Source of the DNA: Roseateles oligotrophus
Lineage (GTDB): Bacteria; Pseudomonadota; Gammaproteobacteria; Burkholderiales; Burkholderiaceae_C
DNA length: 64,000 nucleotides
Assembly: GCF_025717515.1 (NCBI RefSeq)
Contig: NZ_JAJIRN010000002.1
Span: 372,001-436,000, forward strand
Direction: 5' to 3'
The position numbers and the translations under genes were made by a program. Position 1 is the first letter of the stretch. Every line of letters begins with the position of its first letter. Positions 8,904-18,858 of this stretch are shown in pieces. The notes under the pieces were generated by a model. It was not told where the DNA came from, made no database searches, and was given only the letters and a program-made list of their open reading frames with translations.

Positions 8904-9938
8904 CTAGAGCACGGCCTTCAAGGGCTGACTCAAAACCGCCGGGTTGCTGAGTACCCATTTACGCACTCGCTCGGCGTCGCCAATTCGCGAATATTTGCCG
9001 GTTGAATCAAGCAAGACCATGATGACCTTGCGTCCAGCCATACGAGCTTGCATCACCAAACAACGGCCCGCCTCATTGATGAACCCGGTCTTCTGCAACC
9101 CGATATCCCAAGACTTGCTGCTCAGCAACCCATTGGTGCTGTGAAACTGCACTTGGCGGCGGCCCAAGGCCACTTGATGCTCGCGCGAGGTCGACAATTC
9201 GCGCAACAAGGGGAACTCATGCGCGACCTTGACCAGGGCTGCCAAATCCCTGGCGCTGGACTGGTTGCGGCTCGACAAGCCGGTCGGCTCAACATAATGC
9301 GTATCGACCATGCCCAAGGCCTGGGCTTTTTGATTCATCGCCGCAACAAAGGTTTCCAAGCCGCCCGGGTAATGGCGCCCCAGGGCATTGGCGGCACGAT
9401 TTTCCGACGACATCAAGGCCAGATGCATCATCTCGCCGCGCGTCAAGGTGGTGCCCACCACCAAACGTGAATGGGTACGTTTTTCGGTATCGATATCTTC
9501 GTCGCTGATGGTCAGCTTTTCGTCCAAGGACTGACCGGCTTCGACAACCACCAAGGCCGTCATCAACTTGGTGATAGACGCAATCGGCAGCACCGCCTGC
9601 GAATTCTTCGCGAACAAGACTTCATTGGTGTCTTGATCCATCACCAGCGCCACGCTGGATTTCAGATCCAAGGGGTCGGCCGCGTCATGCAAGCCATAGA
9701 GCTGACCAAAGGTCGGCTTGGCCGCCACCGCGGTAATCGAAGCGACGGCTTTGCGAGGCGTGCGCGTGGCCGGTTTGGCTTTGCGCACATCTTTCGCCAC
9801 TTGCTTCTGCGCCGCCTTCTTGACCGGCGCCGACGCTGCCTCAGCCTTTTGAACCGGCATTGCCAAACAGCACACAGCGAAGGCGCTCAAGGTCATGCGC
9901 GATGTGATGCTTGTCAAATATTTCGAAAAATTCTTCAA
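8904..9938 (-). CDS. pbpG: Serine D-alanyl-D-alanine endopeptidase/carboxypeptidase, PBP7-like (peptidase S11)
   Basis: Low-molecular-weight penicillin-binding protein acting on peptidoglycan cross-links in the periplasm. All three active-site motifs are present: SxxK in PIASITKLMTALVVV, SxN in LMSSENRAANALG, and KTG in LQKTGFINEAGRC. The N-terminus (MTLSAFAVCCLAMPVQKAEA) is a signal peptide followed by a Lys/Ala-rich linker to about residue 70. At 344 residues without an obvious C-terminal amphipathic anchor it looks more like PBP7 (PbpG) than PBP5/6. It is a single gene with a terminator after it; the ATG at 9938 is the only good start. Confidence 0.88.
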   Translation of the reverse strand: MKNFSKYLTSITSRMTLSAFAVCCLAMPVQKAEAASAPVKKAAQKQVAKDVRKAKPATRTPRKAVASITAVAAKPTFGQLYGLHDAADPLDLKSSVALVMDQDTNEVLFAKNSQAVLPIASITKLMTALVVVEAGQSLDEKLTISDEDIDTEKRTHSRLVVGTTLTRGEMMHLALMSSENRAANALGRHYPGGLETFVAAMNQKAQALGMVDTHYVEPTGLSSRNQSSARDLAALVKVAHEFPLLRELSTSREHQVALGRRQVQFHSTNGLLSSKSWDIGLQKTGFINEAGRCLVMQARMAGRKVIMVLLDSTGKYSRIGDAERVRKWVLSNPAVLSQPLKAVL

Positions 9939-10053
9939 TCCGGGCCCCAGCTACTGACAGGCAGTTTAGGTGAAAGGAAAAATACTAGCAAGATCAAAAG
10001 CTTAGACGCGGCTCTTCAAGCTCCGCATTGCGTTAAAAAATGGCGCCCCGAGG

Positions 10054-11595
10054 TCAACCCTGGGCCGCCACTCGTTCGATCTTGCTTTGCAATTTGTTCA
10101 AGGCACTCAAATATGCCTTGGCCGAAGCAACGACGATATCGGGGTCGGACCCAACACCGTTGACGACACGACCCGCAAATTGCAGCCGAACCGTCACCTC
10201 GCCTTGCGATTCTGTGCTGCCGCTGGTGATGGCATTGACAGAATAGAGCAACATCTCGGCGCCACTTTGCGCCGCCAACTCGATCGCTCTGAGCACCGCA
10301 TCGACGGGACCGTTGCCGTCGCTCTCCATCCGGTGCTCGACGGTGCCTGCCGCGAACACCACGCTGGCATGCGGCCGCTCGCCCATTTCGGAACGCTGCG
10401 CCAAGGCGATCAAACGGTAATGCTCATGCTCGGACGTGACCGACTCGTCCATCACCAAAGCAATGATGTCTTCATCGAAGATTTCATTCTTGCGGTCGGC
10501 CAGGTCCTTGAAGCGCACAAAGGCCGCGTTCACCTCGGCCTCGGACTCCAAGGAGATGCCCAACTCCTGCAGCCGCTGCTTGAACGCGTTACGTCCACTG
10601 AGCTTGCCCAGCACGATCTTGTTGGCGCTCCAGCCCACATCTTCGGCGCGCATGATTTCGTAGGTGTCACGCGCCTTCAGCACGCCGTCCTGATGAATGC
10701 CCGAGGCATGGGCGAAGGCATTGGCCCCCACCACCGCCTTGTTCGGCTGCACGACGAAACCGGTAGTCTGCGAGACCAGCCGGGAGGCCGACAGAATCTG
10801 TGTGGCGTCGATATTCACATCGAGCCCGAAATAGTCCCGCCGCGTCTTGACCGCCATCACCACCTCTTCCAAGGAGCAATTGCCGGCCCGCTCGCCAAGA
10901 CCATTGATCGTGCACTCGATCTGGCGCGCGCCGCCAATCTGCACGCCGGCCAGCGAGTTGGCCACCGCCATGCCCAGGTCGTTGTGGCAATGCACCGACC
11001 AGATTGCCTGATCGGAGTTGGGCACGCGCTCACGCAGGGTCTTGATGAAGTTACCGTACAGCTCGGGGATCGCGTAACCGACCGTGTCGGGGATATTGAT
11101 GGTGCGGGCGCCTTCTTTGATCACGGCCTCGACCACGCGGGCCAGAAAGTCCGGGTCCGAGCGGTAGCCGTCCTCGGGCGAGAACTCGATGTCACCGCTC
11201 AAGTTACGCGCAAAGCGCACGGCTTGAATCGCTTGCTCCAGCACCTGCTCGCGCGTCATGCGCAGCTTTTTCTCCATATGCAACTCGCTGGTTGCGATGA
11301 AGGTGTGGATGCGCGAACGCGCCGCGCCCTTGAGCGCCTCGGCGGCGCGGGCGATGTCGCGGTCATTGGCGCGCGCCAGCGAGCAGATCGTGCTTTCACG
11401 GACCGCGTCGGCGATGGCCTTGACGGCCTCGAAATCACCATTGCTCGACGCAGCAAAGCCGGCCTCGATCACATCCACGCGCAGGCGCTCCAACTGGCGC
11501 GCGATGCGCAGTTTTTCGTCCTTGGTCATCGAAGCGCCGGGGCTTTGTTCGCCGTCACGCAAGGTGGTGTCAAAGATGATCAGTTGGTCAGCCAC
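10054..11595 (-). CDS. leuA: 2-isopropylmalate synthase
   Basis: First committed enzyme of leucine synthesis: acetyl-CoA plus 2-oxoisovalerate to 2-isopropylmalate. The N-terminus has the metal-binding [19 protein letters not shown], then the catalytic barrel with [17 protein letters not shown], and the C-terminal leucine-sensing domain from about residue 390. The start is GTG 11595, which has GGAG six bases upstream (TGGAGTTCACCGTG); the TTG at 11607 would sit on that ribosome-binding site. Length is 513 residues. The upstream region holds a leucine-rich leader peptide and an attenuator, so transcription is probably controlled by leucyl-tRNA supply. Confidence 0.96.
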   Translation of the reverse strand: MADQLIIFDTTLRDGEQSPGASMTKDEKLRIARQLERLRVDVIEAGFAASSNGDFEAVKAIADAVRESTICSLARANDRDIARAAEALKGAARSRIHTFIATSELHMEKKLRMTREQVLEQAIQAVRFARNLSGDIEFSPEDGYRSDPDFLARVVEAVIKEGARTINIPDTVGYAIPELYGNFIKTLRERVPNSDQAIWSVHCHNDLGMAVANSLAGVQIGGARQIECTINGLGERAGNCSLEEVVMAVKTRRDYFGLDVNIDATQILSASRLVSQTTGFVVQPNKAVVGANAFAHASGIHQDGVLKARDTYEIMRAEDVGWSANKIVLGKLSGRNAFKQRLQELGISLESEAEVNAAFVRFKDLADRKNEIFDEDIIALVMDESVTSEHEHYRLIALAQRSEMGERPHASVVFAAGTVEHRMESDGNGPVDAVLRAIELAAQSGAEMLLYSVNAITSGSTESQGEVTVRLQFAGRVVNGVGSDPDIVVASAKAYLSALNKLQSKIERVAAQG

Positions 11596-11619
11596 GGTGA
11601 ACTCCAAAATACAGAACTA

Positions 11620-11660
11620 AAAAAACCAAAAGCCCGCGAAGCGTTTGCTTGGCGGGCTTT
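11620..11660 (-). terminator. leuA attenuator (intrinsic terminator in the leader)
   Basis: On the minus strand AAAGCCCGC (11660-11652) pairs with GCGGGCTTT (11637-11629), with a partly paired interior and a T run TTTTTTT just downstream. It lies between the leucine leader peptide and leuA, about 25 bp before the leuA start, which is the position of an attenuator rather than of an operon-end terminator. Confidence 0.88.
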
Positions 11661-11687
11661 GATGCGGAAAGCTTTTGACGTTAGCGA

Positions 11688-11744
11688 TCAGCGAACCCGA
11701 GAGGTTCCTAGTAGTAGCAAGCTGATCGCATTTGCAATGTTCAT
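11688..11744 (-). CDS. leuL: leu leader peptide (18 aa, four consecutive Leu codons)
   Basis: A short frame, ATG at 11744 to TGA at 11688, reads MNIANAISLLLLGTSRVR. The four Leu codons are TTG CTA CTA CTA; CTA is a rarely used codon in GC-rich genomes, which sharpens the response to charged leucyl-tRNA. The peptide is followed by the attenuator stem at 11629-11660 and then leuA. This is the classic layout of leucine attenuation. No strong ribosome-binding site precedes the ATG, and an extended -10-like element ends 7 bp before it, so the message may be nearly leaderless. Confidence 0.88.
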   Translation of the reverse strand: MNIANAISLLLLGTSRVR

Positions 11745-11751
11745 GAAGGCC

Positions 11752-11760
11752 AATATAGCA
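11752..11760 (-). promoter_or_regulatory. Possible extended -10 element for leuL-leuA
   Basis: TGCTATATT on the minus strand matches an extended -10 (TGN + TATATT). It would place the transcription start at about 11744-11746, at the leuL ATG. No good -35 hexamer is visible at the expected distance. The element sits directly after the pssA stop. Confidence 0.45.
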
Positions 11761-11767
11761 CGCCAAA

Positions 11768-12616
11768 TCAGCGGTGCAGGCCCTGCTCATCGGGATCATC
11801 GGTCGAGGTGGCGATCATGCTGACCGGCCGACCCTTGGCCTTGCGCCAAAAGTAAATCACATAACCCGACAGACCGTAGGCACAGAAGATCGCGAACAGG
11901 CCCAGCGGCGGGTTCTGGCTGATCAGCACAATGGCCAAAGCGATCGCGACCAGCACCACAAAGGGCACGGTGCGCCGCGCACCGACAACCTTGAAACTGT
12001 AGAAAGGCGCATTCGTCACCATCGACAGCCCGGCAAACAAGGTCATGCCAAAAGCAGTCCAGACCACCCAAGGCAGATTCGTCACCCGCTGAAAACCATA
12101 GTCATCAAAGGCCCAGATCATGCCGATCACGATGGCCGCCGCCGCCGGGCTGGGCAGGCCCTGGAAAAAGCGCTTGTCGACCACGCCGATATTGACGTTG
12201 AAGCGCGCCAGGCGCAGCGCCGCTCCGGCGATATAGACAAAGCTTGGGATCCAACCCAGCTTGCCCATGTCCTTGAAGGCCCAGATATAGACGATCAGCG
12301 CCGGTGCGGCGCCAAAGCTGACCATGTCCGAGAGGCTGTCCATTTGCTCGCCAAAGGCGCTTTGGGCGTTGGTCATGCGGGCCACGCGGCCGTCCAGGCT
12401 GTCGAGCACAGCGGAGCAGAAAATCGCGATGCAAGCGACCTCGAAACGGCCATTCATCGCCATCACGATGGCATAGAAGCCCGAGAACAATGCCGCCAGC
12501 GTGATTGCATTCGGCAGCACATAGATGCCCTTGCGGCGTGGCCGAGGCTGGTGCGGCACCGCTTCGTCATCATCGTCGGGCAATTCGGCCTGGGTCTTTT
12601 TCTTGAGATCGGTCAT
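11768..12616 (-). CDS. pssA: CDP-diacylglycerol-serine O-phosphatidyltransferase
   Basis: Inner-membrane enzyme making phosphatidylserine from CDP-diacylglycerol and serine, the precursor of phosphatidylethanolamine. The CDP-alcohol phosphotransferase signature DGRVARMTNAQSAFGEQMDSLSD is intact (DG-x2-AR-x8-G-x3-D-x3-D). Several hydrophobic helices follow (LIVYIW, AAAAIVIGMIWAF, FVVLVAIALAIVLI). The first 30 residues are charged and cytosolic. It has 282 residues. It stands between ilvC and leuA, a conserved arrangement in Burkholderiales, but is separated from ilvC by a terminator. Confidence 0.93.
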   Translation of the reverse strand: MTDLKKKTQAELPDDDDEAVPHQPRPRRKGIYVLPNAITLAALFSGFYAIVMAMNGRFEVACIAIFCSAVLDSLDGRVARMTNAQSAFGEQMDSLSDMVSFGAAPALIVYIWAFKDMGKLGWIPSFVYIAGAALRLARFNVNIGVVDKRFFQGLPSPAAAAIVIGMIWAFDDYGFQRVTNLPWVVWTAFGMTLFAGLSMVTNAPFYSFKVVGARRTVPFVVLVAIALAIVLISQNPPLGLFAIFCAYGLSGYVIYFWRKAKGRPVSMIATSTDDPDEQGLHR

Positions 12617-12645
12617 GGGTCGGGAGGATACAACATGGCGCCAGA

Positions 12646-12680
12646 GAAAAAGCCGCGCAACCTGTCGGCAACGCGGCTTT
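12646..12680 (-). terminator. Intrinsic terminator downstream of ilvC
   Basis: Minus strand AAAGCCGCG (12680-12672) pairs with CGCGGCTTT and is followed by TTTTTCTC. It would end the ilvBHC transcript before pssA. Confidence 0.75.
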
Positions 12681-12698
12681 CACTGACACCTACAACAA

Positions 12699-14256
<1,558 letters not shown>

Positions 14257-14410
14257 TTTCTCGTCCTTCGCGCTCTTCAAACCGGCAGCGGTAACTGACG
14301 GTTCTTGGCCACGCTATTCGATTTAAGGGAGTGGGTCCAACTTCTTGCTGACTTCACAAGGCCACTGACCGCGCGCGGTAACGCAACAGCCCCGGCCCTG
14401 CTCGCTCAAC
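14257..14410 (-). promoter_or_regulatory. Long structured gap between ilvB and ilvH, candidate cis-regulatory RNA
   Basis: Genes in this operon otherwise lie close together, yet 154 bp separate ilvB and ilvH. On the minus strand the gap holds a tight hairpin (ACCGCG-CGCGGT), repeated GTGGCC segments and an ACCG...CGGT pair just before the ribosome-binding site. An 'ilvH RNA motif' has been described upstream of ilvH in Betaproteobacteria, as I recall it; I cannot align to that model here. Confidence 0.4.
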
Positions 14411-16201
14411 TCAAAGGTCTTCGGACCCGAGGCGCATTTCCGAGATGCCCTTGCCCGTCTGCACCATGGGCCAGACGTTCTCGGTCGGATCGGTGCGGAT
14501 GTCCAGAAAGACCGTGCGGTCCTTCAGGCGAATCGCTTCGCGCAGCGCGCCCTCGACATCGCCGGGCTTCTCGACCACCAGACCGATATGGCCATAAGCC
14601 TCGGCCAGCTTGACGAAGTCGGGCAGCGCTTCCATATAGCTGTGCGAGTAGCGCTTGCCATAGTCCAGCTCCTGCCACTGCCGCACCATGCCGAGATAGC
14701 GGTTGTTCAGCGACAAGATCTTCACCGGCGTCTCGTACTGCTTGCAGGTCGAGAGCTCCTGGATATTCATCTGGATCGAGCCGTCGCCGGTGATGCAGAA
14801 CACATCCGCCTTGGGCCGCGCCATCTTGATGCCCATCGCGTAGGGCAGGCCCACGCCCATGGTGCCCAAGCCGCCGGAGTTGATCCAGCGGCGCGGCTGC
14901 TCAAAGCGGTAGAACTGCGCCGCCCACATTTGATGCTGGCCGACGTCCGAGGTGATGTAGGCGTCGCTGTCCTTGGTCAGATTCCACAGGGTTTCGACCA
15001 CCATCTGCGGCTTGATCACCTCGCTTGAGGTCTTGTAGACCAGGCATTCGCGGCGGCGCCATTCATTGATCTGGCTCCACCAAGCATTGATCGAAGCAGA
15101 GTCCGGCTTGGCCTGCGCTTCCTTGATCTGGAAGATCAACTCCTGCAGCACGTCCTTCACATCACCGACGATGGGGATGTCGACCCGCACCCGCTTGGAG
15201 ATCGACGAAGGGTCGATGTCCACATGGATGATCTTGCGCTCGACCTGGGCGAAATGTTTGGGATTGCCGATCACGCGGTCATCAAAACGCGCGCCCACGG
15301 CCAGCAGCACATCGCAGTGCTGCATGGTCATATTCGCTTCGTAAGTGCCGTGCATGCCCAGCATGCCGAGGAACTTGGGGTCGCTGGCGGCAATCGCGCC
15401 CAGACCCATCAAGGTGTTGGTGCAGGGATAGCCGAGCAGATTGGTCAACTCGCGCAGCTCGGCCGAGGCCTCGCCCAAGATGACGCCACCGCCCGAATAG
15501 ATATAAGGCCGCTTGGCCTGCAAAAGCAGTTGCACCGCCTTGCGGATCTGGCCGGTGTGACCCTTGCGCGCCGGGTTGTAGCTGCGCATCTCCACATGCT
15601 TGGGGTATTCGAAAGGTGCGCCCAGCTTGGCCATCGAGACATCCTTGGGGATGTCCACCACCACCGGGCCGGGGCGGCCGGTGCGGGCGATGTGGAAGGC
15701 CTTTTTCATCGTCATCGCCAGATCGCGCACATCCTTGACCAGGAAGTTGTGCTTGACGATGGGACGGGTGATGCCGACGGTGTCGCATTCCTGGAAAGCG
15801 TCGAGGCCGATCGCGGGCGTAGGCACCTGGCCGGTCACGATCACCATCGGGATCGAGTCCATGTACGCGGTGGCGATACCCGTAACGGCATTGGTGACAC
15901 CGGGGCCGGAAGTGACGAGGGCGACGCCTACATCACCGGTGGCGCGGGCATAGCCGTCGGCGGCATGCACGGCGGCCTGCTCGTGACGCACCAGCACATG
16001 CTGAATGGTCTCTTGTTTGTACAGTGCGTCGTAAATGTAGAGCACCGCGCCACCCGGATAGCCCCAAAGGTATTGGACACCTTCGGCCTGCAGGCAGCGA
16101 ACCAGAATCTCGGAGCCGTTGAGCTCGGAGGAAGAATTTTGTGTTTGGGAATTTAGCGCTGCCGAACCGGCACGCTTGACATCCGCGCTTGACATATCCA
16201 T
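14411..16201 (-). CDS. ilvB: Acetolactate synthase large (catalytic) subunit
   Basis: Thiamine-diphosphate enzyme that joins two pyruvates, or pyruvate and 2-oxobutyrate, starting branched-chain amino acid synthesis. The N-terminal domain has EILVRCLQAEGVQYLWGYPGG and VLVRHEQAAVHAADGYARATG with the catalytic Glu. The ThDP/Mg motif is GDGSIQMNIQELSTCKQY. It has 596 residues with about 30 extra Ser/Asn-rich residues ahead of the conserved start. It is the first gene of ilvB-ilvH-ilvC. The 189-bp region upstream contains a short Leu/Val-containing frame. Confidence 0.97.
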   Translation of the reverse strand: MDMSSADVKRAGSAALNSQTQNSSSELNGSEILVRCLQAEGVQYLWGYPGGAVLYIYDALYKQETIQHVLVRHEQAAVHAADGYARATGDVGVALVTSGPGVTNAVTGIATAYMDSIPMVIVTGQVPTPAIGLDAFQECDTVGITRPIVKHNFLVKDVRDLAMTMKKAFHIARTGRPGPVVVDIPKDVSMAKLGAPFEYPKHVEMRSYNPARKGHTGQIRKAVQLLLQAKRPYIYSGGGVILGEASAELRELTNLLGYPCTNTLMGLGAIAASDPKFLGMLGMHGTYEANMTMQHCDVLLAVGARFDDRVIGNPKHFAQVERKIIHVDIDPSSISKRVRVDIPIVGDVKDVLQELIFQIKEAQAKPDSASINAWWSQINEWRRRECLVYKTSSEVIKPQMVVETLWNLTKDSDAYITSDVGQHQMWAAQFYRFEQPRRWINSGGLGTMGVGLPYAMGIKMARPKADVFCITGDGSIQMNIQELSTCKQYETPVKILSLNNRYLGMVRQWQELDYGKRYSHSYMEALPDFVKLAEAYGHIGLVVEKPGDVEGALREAIRLKDRTVFLDIRTDPTENVWPMVQTGKGISEMRLGSEDL

Positions 16202-16390
16202 TTAGAACCTTTGTGAATTTCTCTAACGAAAAACCATTGGTGTTCCTACTCGTGCCCTCGTGAGGCGGACTCGGAACCTGCGCGATCAAAGAACTGGTGC
16301 CCCGGTCGGGCTGTCAGCTGAAGACCAAAAATTTCATTGTGCGAAGCAGCATTATGCACTGGACTTTCGCTGCCCCGGCCAAAATAGCAA
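16202..16390 (-). promoter_or_regulatory. ilvB leader region with a 12-codon frame (16314-16352)
   Basis: The divergent gap between ilvB and the sigma-factor gene. On the minus strand a TGCATAAT box (about 16352-16359) is directly followed by ATG CTG CTT CGC ACA ATG AAA TTT TTG GTC TTC AGC TGA, encoding MLLRTMKFLVFS with three Leu and one Val. Further down, GGTTCC and GGAACACC can pair around an imperfect hairpin followed by GGTTTTTC. This could be a branched-chain amino acid leader, but the stem is weak and the peptide modest, so chance is possible. Confidence 0.35.
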
Positions 16391-17026
16391 GTGATGTCTG
16401 CCGTAATGCGATACTCGCCGCTGTTTTGCCAGCATCGGGCTCATGCCCCTCCCCTCTCCTTGGCCACCGACAAAGAACTCAACGATTTTCTGCGCGCCGT
16501 CGACCGGCGAGCGTTCAAGCGCACCGCTTATATGGTGCGCGATGACGATTCGGCGCTGGACATCGTGCAAGACGCCATGATCAAGCTGGCGGAAAAGTAC
16601 TTCGATCGCCCCGCCGCCGAGTTGCCGCTGTTGTTTCAACGCATCTTGTCGAACGCGACGATGGATTTCTTCCGCCGCAAGAAGACTCGCAATGCCGTCA
16701 TGCAAAATATGTCGGACTTTGAGTCCAGCGATCCGGATGGCGACTTCAATCTACTTGAGGTCCTTGAAGCGCAGGAAGGCACGCTGGGCGCGCTGAGTGC
16801 CGCCGATGAGGTTTCCAGGGGCCAAATCTTGCAAGCCATCGACGCCGAAGTGGCTGAATTGCCGGCACGTCAACGGGAAGCCTTCCTGCTGCGTTATTGG
16901 GAGGAAATGGATGTCGCTGAAACCGCGATCGTCATGGGATGCTCGGAAGGCAGCGTGAAAACGCATTGCTCCCGCGCCACGCATGCATTGGCAAAGTCGC
17001 TGAAGGCCAAGGGGATTACCTTATGA
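16391..17026 (+). CDS. RNA polymerase sigma factor (sigma-70, ECF-like)
   Basis: Alternative sigma factor. The sigma region 2 is seen in FKRTAYMVRDDDSALDIVQD and LPLLFQRILSNATMDFFRR; region 4 is in ELPARQREAFLLRYWEEMDV with the helix-turn-helix ETAIVMGCSEGSVKTHCSRA. A long acidic linker separates them (residues 107-140). The start is uncertain: ATG 16391 is used, but homology suggests that translation may begin at TTG 16460 (LATDKELNDFL). It overlaps the following DUF3619 gene by 4 bp (ATGA) and heads a five-gene overlapping run. Its promoter specificity is unknown. Confidence 0.88.
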   Translation: MMSAVMRYSPLFCQHRAHAPPLSLATDKELNDFLRAVDRRAFKRTAYMVRDDDSALDIVQDAMIKLAEKYFDRPAAELPLLFQRILSNATMDFFRRKKTRNAVMQNMSDFESSDPDGDFNLLEVLEAQEGTLGALSAADEVSRGQILQAIDAEVAELPARQREAFLLRYWEEMDVAETAIVMGCSEGSVKTHCSRATHALAKSLKAKGITL

Positions 17027-17484
17027 ACAAGTCGCAATTTGGAATGGATCAAGCGTCCAATGAGGACGCTCGCGTCGCCCGCTTCGGCCTGCGCGTGGCG
17101 GCCGGTTTGAACGAGCAAGCGCAGACCTTGCCCGCCAATGTCGCCGAACGCCTGAGCTTTGCGCGCGAACAAGCGTTGCTGAAGGCCCGCAGCGCCCGCG
17201 CAAGCCAGGCCCAGGCGGCCCCTGCGGCGGCGGTCATGCGCTCGGGTTCTGCTTTGAGCTTGGGGCGCGGCGGCGACTCGCCGCGTTGGCTGAAGCTGAC
17301 CTCCTTGCTGCCTTTGATCTTGTTGGTGCTGGGCTTGATGCTGATTCAACACAGCCAATGGTATGAGCAGATTTTGGCCGCAGCTGAAGTTGACACCGGT
17401 CTGCTGTCGGATAAATTGCCGCCGGCAGCCTATGGCGACCCCGGATTCAAAGAATATTTGAGTGATGAGCCAGAAGAGCAATGA
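17023..17484 (+). CDS. DUF3619-family membrane protein, candidate anti-sigma factor
   Basis: A 153-residue protein matching my recollection of the DUF3619 family, which in Burkholderiales follows this sigma factor. Residues 1-85 are soluble and Ala/Arg-rich with a conserved-looking start (DARVARFGLRVAAGLNEQ, LPANVAERLSFAREQAL). One membrane helix spans about 92-109 (LTSLLPLILLVLGLMLIQ) and the remainder is short and acidic. A cytosolic N-terminal domain plus one helix, translationally coupled to a sigma factor, is the layout of membrane anti-sigma factors; this role is inference, since no known anti-sigma domain is recognised. Start ATG 17023 overlaps the sigma stop. Confidence 0.8.
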   Translation: MNKSQFGMDQASNEDARVARFGLRVAAGLNEQAQTLPANVAERLSFAREQALLKARSARASQAQAAPAAAVMRSGSALSLGRGGDSPRWLKLTSLLPLILLVLGLMLIQHSQWYEQILAAAEVDTGLLSDKLPPAAYGDPGFKEYLSDEPEEQ

Positions 17485-18358
17485 CTTCATGCCGATGACG
17501 AGATTGGACGACTGCCGGAGTTCAAAGCGCCGCAATTCACAGCGACTTGACTTGCTGCTGGCGGCGCTGACTCTATTGGCGAGTCAGGTCACCTCTGCGC
17601 AAACCCCTCTGCCCGCAGACGGCGCGGCCAGCAGCGCGCCCCTGGTGGCTAGCCCTCCAGCATCGGCGCCGGTCGCTGCAGAACCACTGCAGCGCCTTGC
17701 CCCGAGCAAGATTGCCGCCCCCAATGCCATGTTGCCCGCACCGACTTGGGTTCGGCTGAATTCCGCGCAAAAGGCAATTTTGCTGCCGCTGGAGCAAGAC
17801 TGGGACTCGCTCGACGCCGCTCGCAAGAGTCAGTGGTTGGAAGTGGCGACACGTTTTTCGGCGCTGTCGGCCGAGGAGCAGGCACGTGCGCAAGAGCGCA
17901 TGCGTGAATGGGCCAGGTTAAGCCCGGCCGAGCGCCAACAAGCTCGGATCAGTTTTCAAGGCGCAAAAAAGATCACCGCCGAGGAACGCCAAGCCAAGTG
18001 GGAGGCCTATCAAGCGCTTCCCCAGGAGCAACGCCAACAACTGGCCGACAAAGCGGCGAAGAAACTCGCAACGCAAGCCAGCAAGGCTGCGCTGGATAGC
18101 AGTGCCGACAAGGCCCGCATTGCGCCGCTGGCGAAGTCAAATTTGGTGCCCACAGCAGTATCTAACCAGGCACTCAAAGCGGTCGCACCATCCTTGCTGC
18201 AAGCCAAACCGGGCGCCACCACGGTGCTGATGACCCAGGATAAATTGGTGCCCACTCATCAAAAGGCCGGCCACACCAAGGTACTGGCCAACCCAGATTT
18301 GGTCGACAGCAAGACCTTGCTGCCCAAACGTCCTCAGCACAGCGCATCGGCCCCATGA
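17465..18358 (+). CDS. DUF3106-family exported protein
   Basis: A 297-residue protein of unknown function. After a hydrophobic segment (LDLLLAALTLLASQVTSAQ), probably a signal peptide, comes an Ala/Pro-rich linker, then the DUF3106-like core of repeated short helical motifs (LEQDWDSLDAARKSQWLEVA, FSALSAEEQARAQERMREWA, LSPAERQQAR, LPQEQRQQLADKAAKK). These LSPxER/LPxEQR repeats resemble heavy-metal-sensor-like periplasmic helices (CpxP/CnrX style), a loose comparison only. It overlaps DUF3619 by 20 bp if ATG 17465 is used; ATG 17489 is an alternative. It overlaps the RDD gene by 4 bp. Confidence 0.8.
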   Translation: MSQKSNDFMPMTRLDDCRSSKRRNSQRLDLLLAALTLLASQVTSAQTPLPADGAASSAPLVASPPASAPVAAEPLQRLAPSKIAAPNAMLPAPTWVRLNSAQKAILLPLEQDWDSLDAARKSQWLEVATRFSALSAEEQARAQERMREWARLSPAERQQARISFQGAKKITAEERQAKWEAYQALPQEQRQQLADKAAKKLATQASKAALDSSADKARIAPLAKSNLVPTAVSNQALKAVAPSLLQAKPGATTVLMTQDKLVPTHQKAGHTKVLANPDLVDSKTLLPKRPQHSASAP

Positions 18359-18858
18359 CAATTGAAAACGAGGCGCTGCCAAGCCTGAAGCGGCGCATGG
18401 CCGCTTTTGTCTATGAGGGCGTGGTTCTGTTTGGCGTCGTGTTTGCCACTGCTTTTTTATTCGGCATCTTGACGCAGCAACGTCACGCCCTGCATGGCCA
18501 ACACAGCCTGCAAGCCGTCTTGTTCATCGTGCTCGGTATCTATTTCGGATGGTTTTGGACGCGCGGCGGACAAACCGTGGCGATGAAGGCATGGCATATC
18601 CGACTCGTTGACCTGCAAGGCCAGCCTCTGAATCGGATGCGCGCCTTGGCGCGTTACTGCCTGAGTTGGCTCTGGTTTGCGCCGGCCCTGCTGAGCGTGT
18701 GGCTGCTTGAGCTCCGCAATACCGGCGCCATGTTCAGCACGCTGATAGCGGGTGTCGCCGCCTATGCCTTGTTAAGTCGACTGCACCCCAGCGGGCAATT
18801 CCTGCACGATGTGATTTGCGGCACTCAACTGATTACTCAAAAACCCATCAAACGATGA
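18355..18858 (+). CDS. RDD-family membrane protein
   Basis: Small integral membrane protein (167 residues) with the RDD hallmark near the start (LKRRMAAFVYEGVVLFG) and about four hydrophobic helices. The family motif RGGQTVAMKAWHIRLVD is clear and the C-terminal LHDVICGTQLI is typical. Function unknown; some RDD proteins are linked to ion exchange. Starts at ATG 18355 overlapping the DUF3106 stop (ATGA). Confidence 0.87.
   Translation: MTIENEALPSLKRRMAAFVYEGVVLFGVVFATAFLFGILTQQRHALHGQHSLQAVLFIVLGIYFGWFWTRGGQTVAMKAWHIRLVDLQGQPLNRMRALARYCLSWLWFAPALLSVWLLELRNTGAMFSTLIAGVAAYALLSRLHPSGQFLHDVICGTQLITQKPIKR

Noticed and set aside
10087-11823. Plus-strand frame of 578 codons
   Set aside because: Antisense to leuA and its leader; composition and lack of a ribosome-binding site mark it as a shadow.
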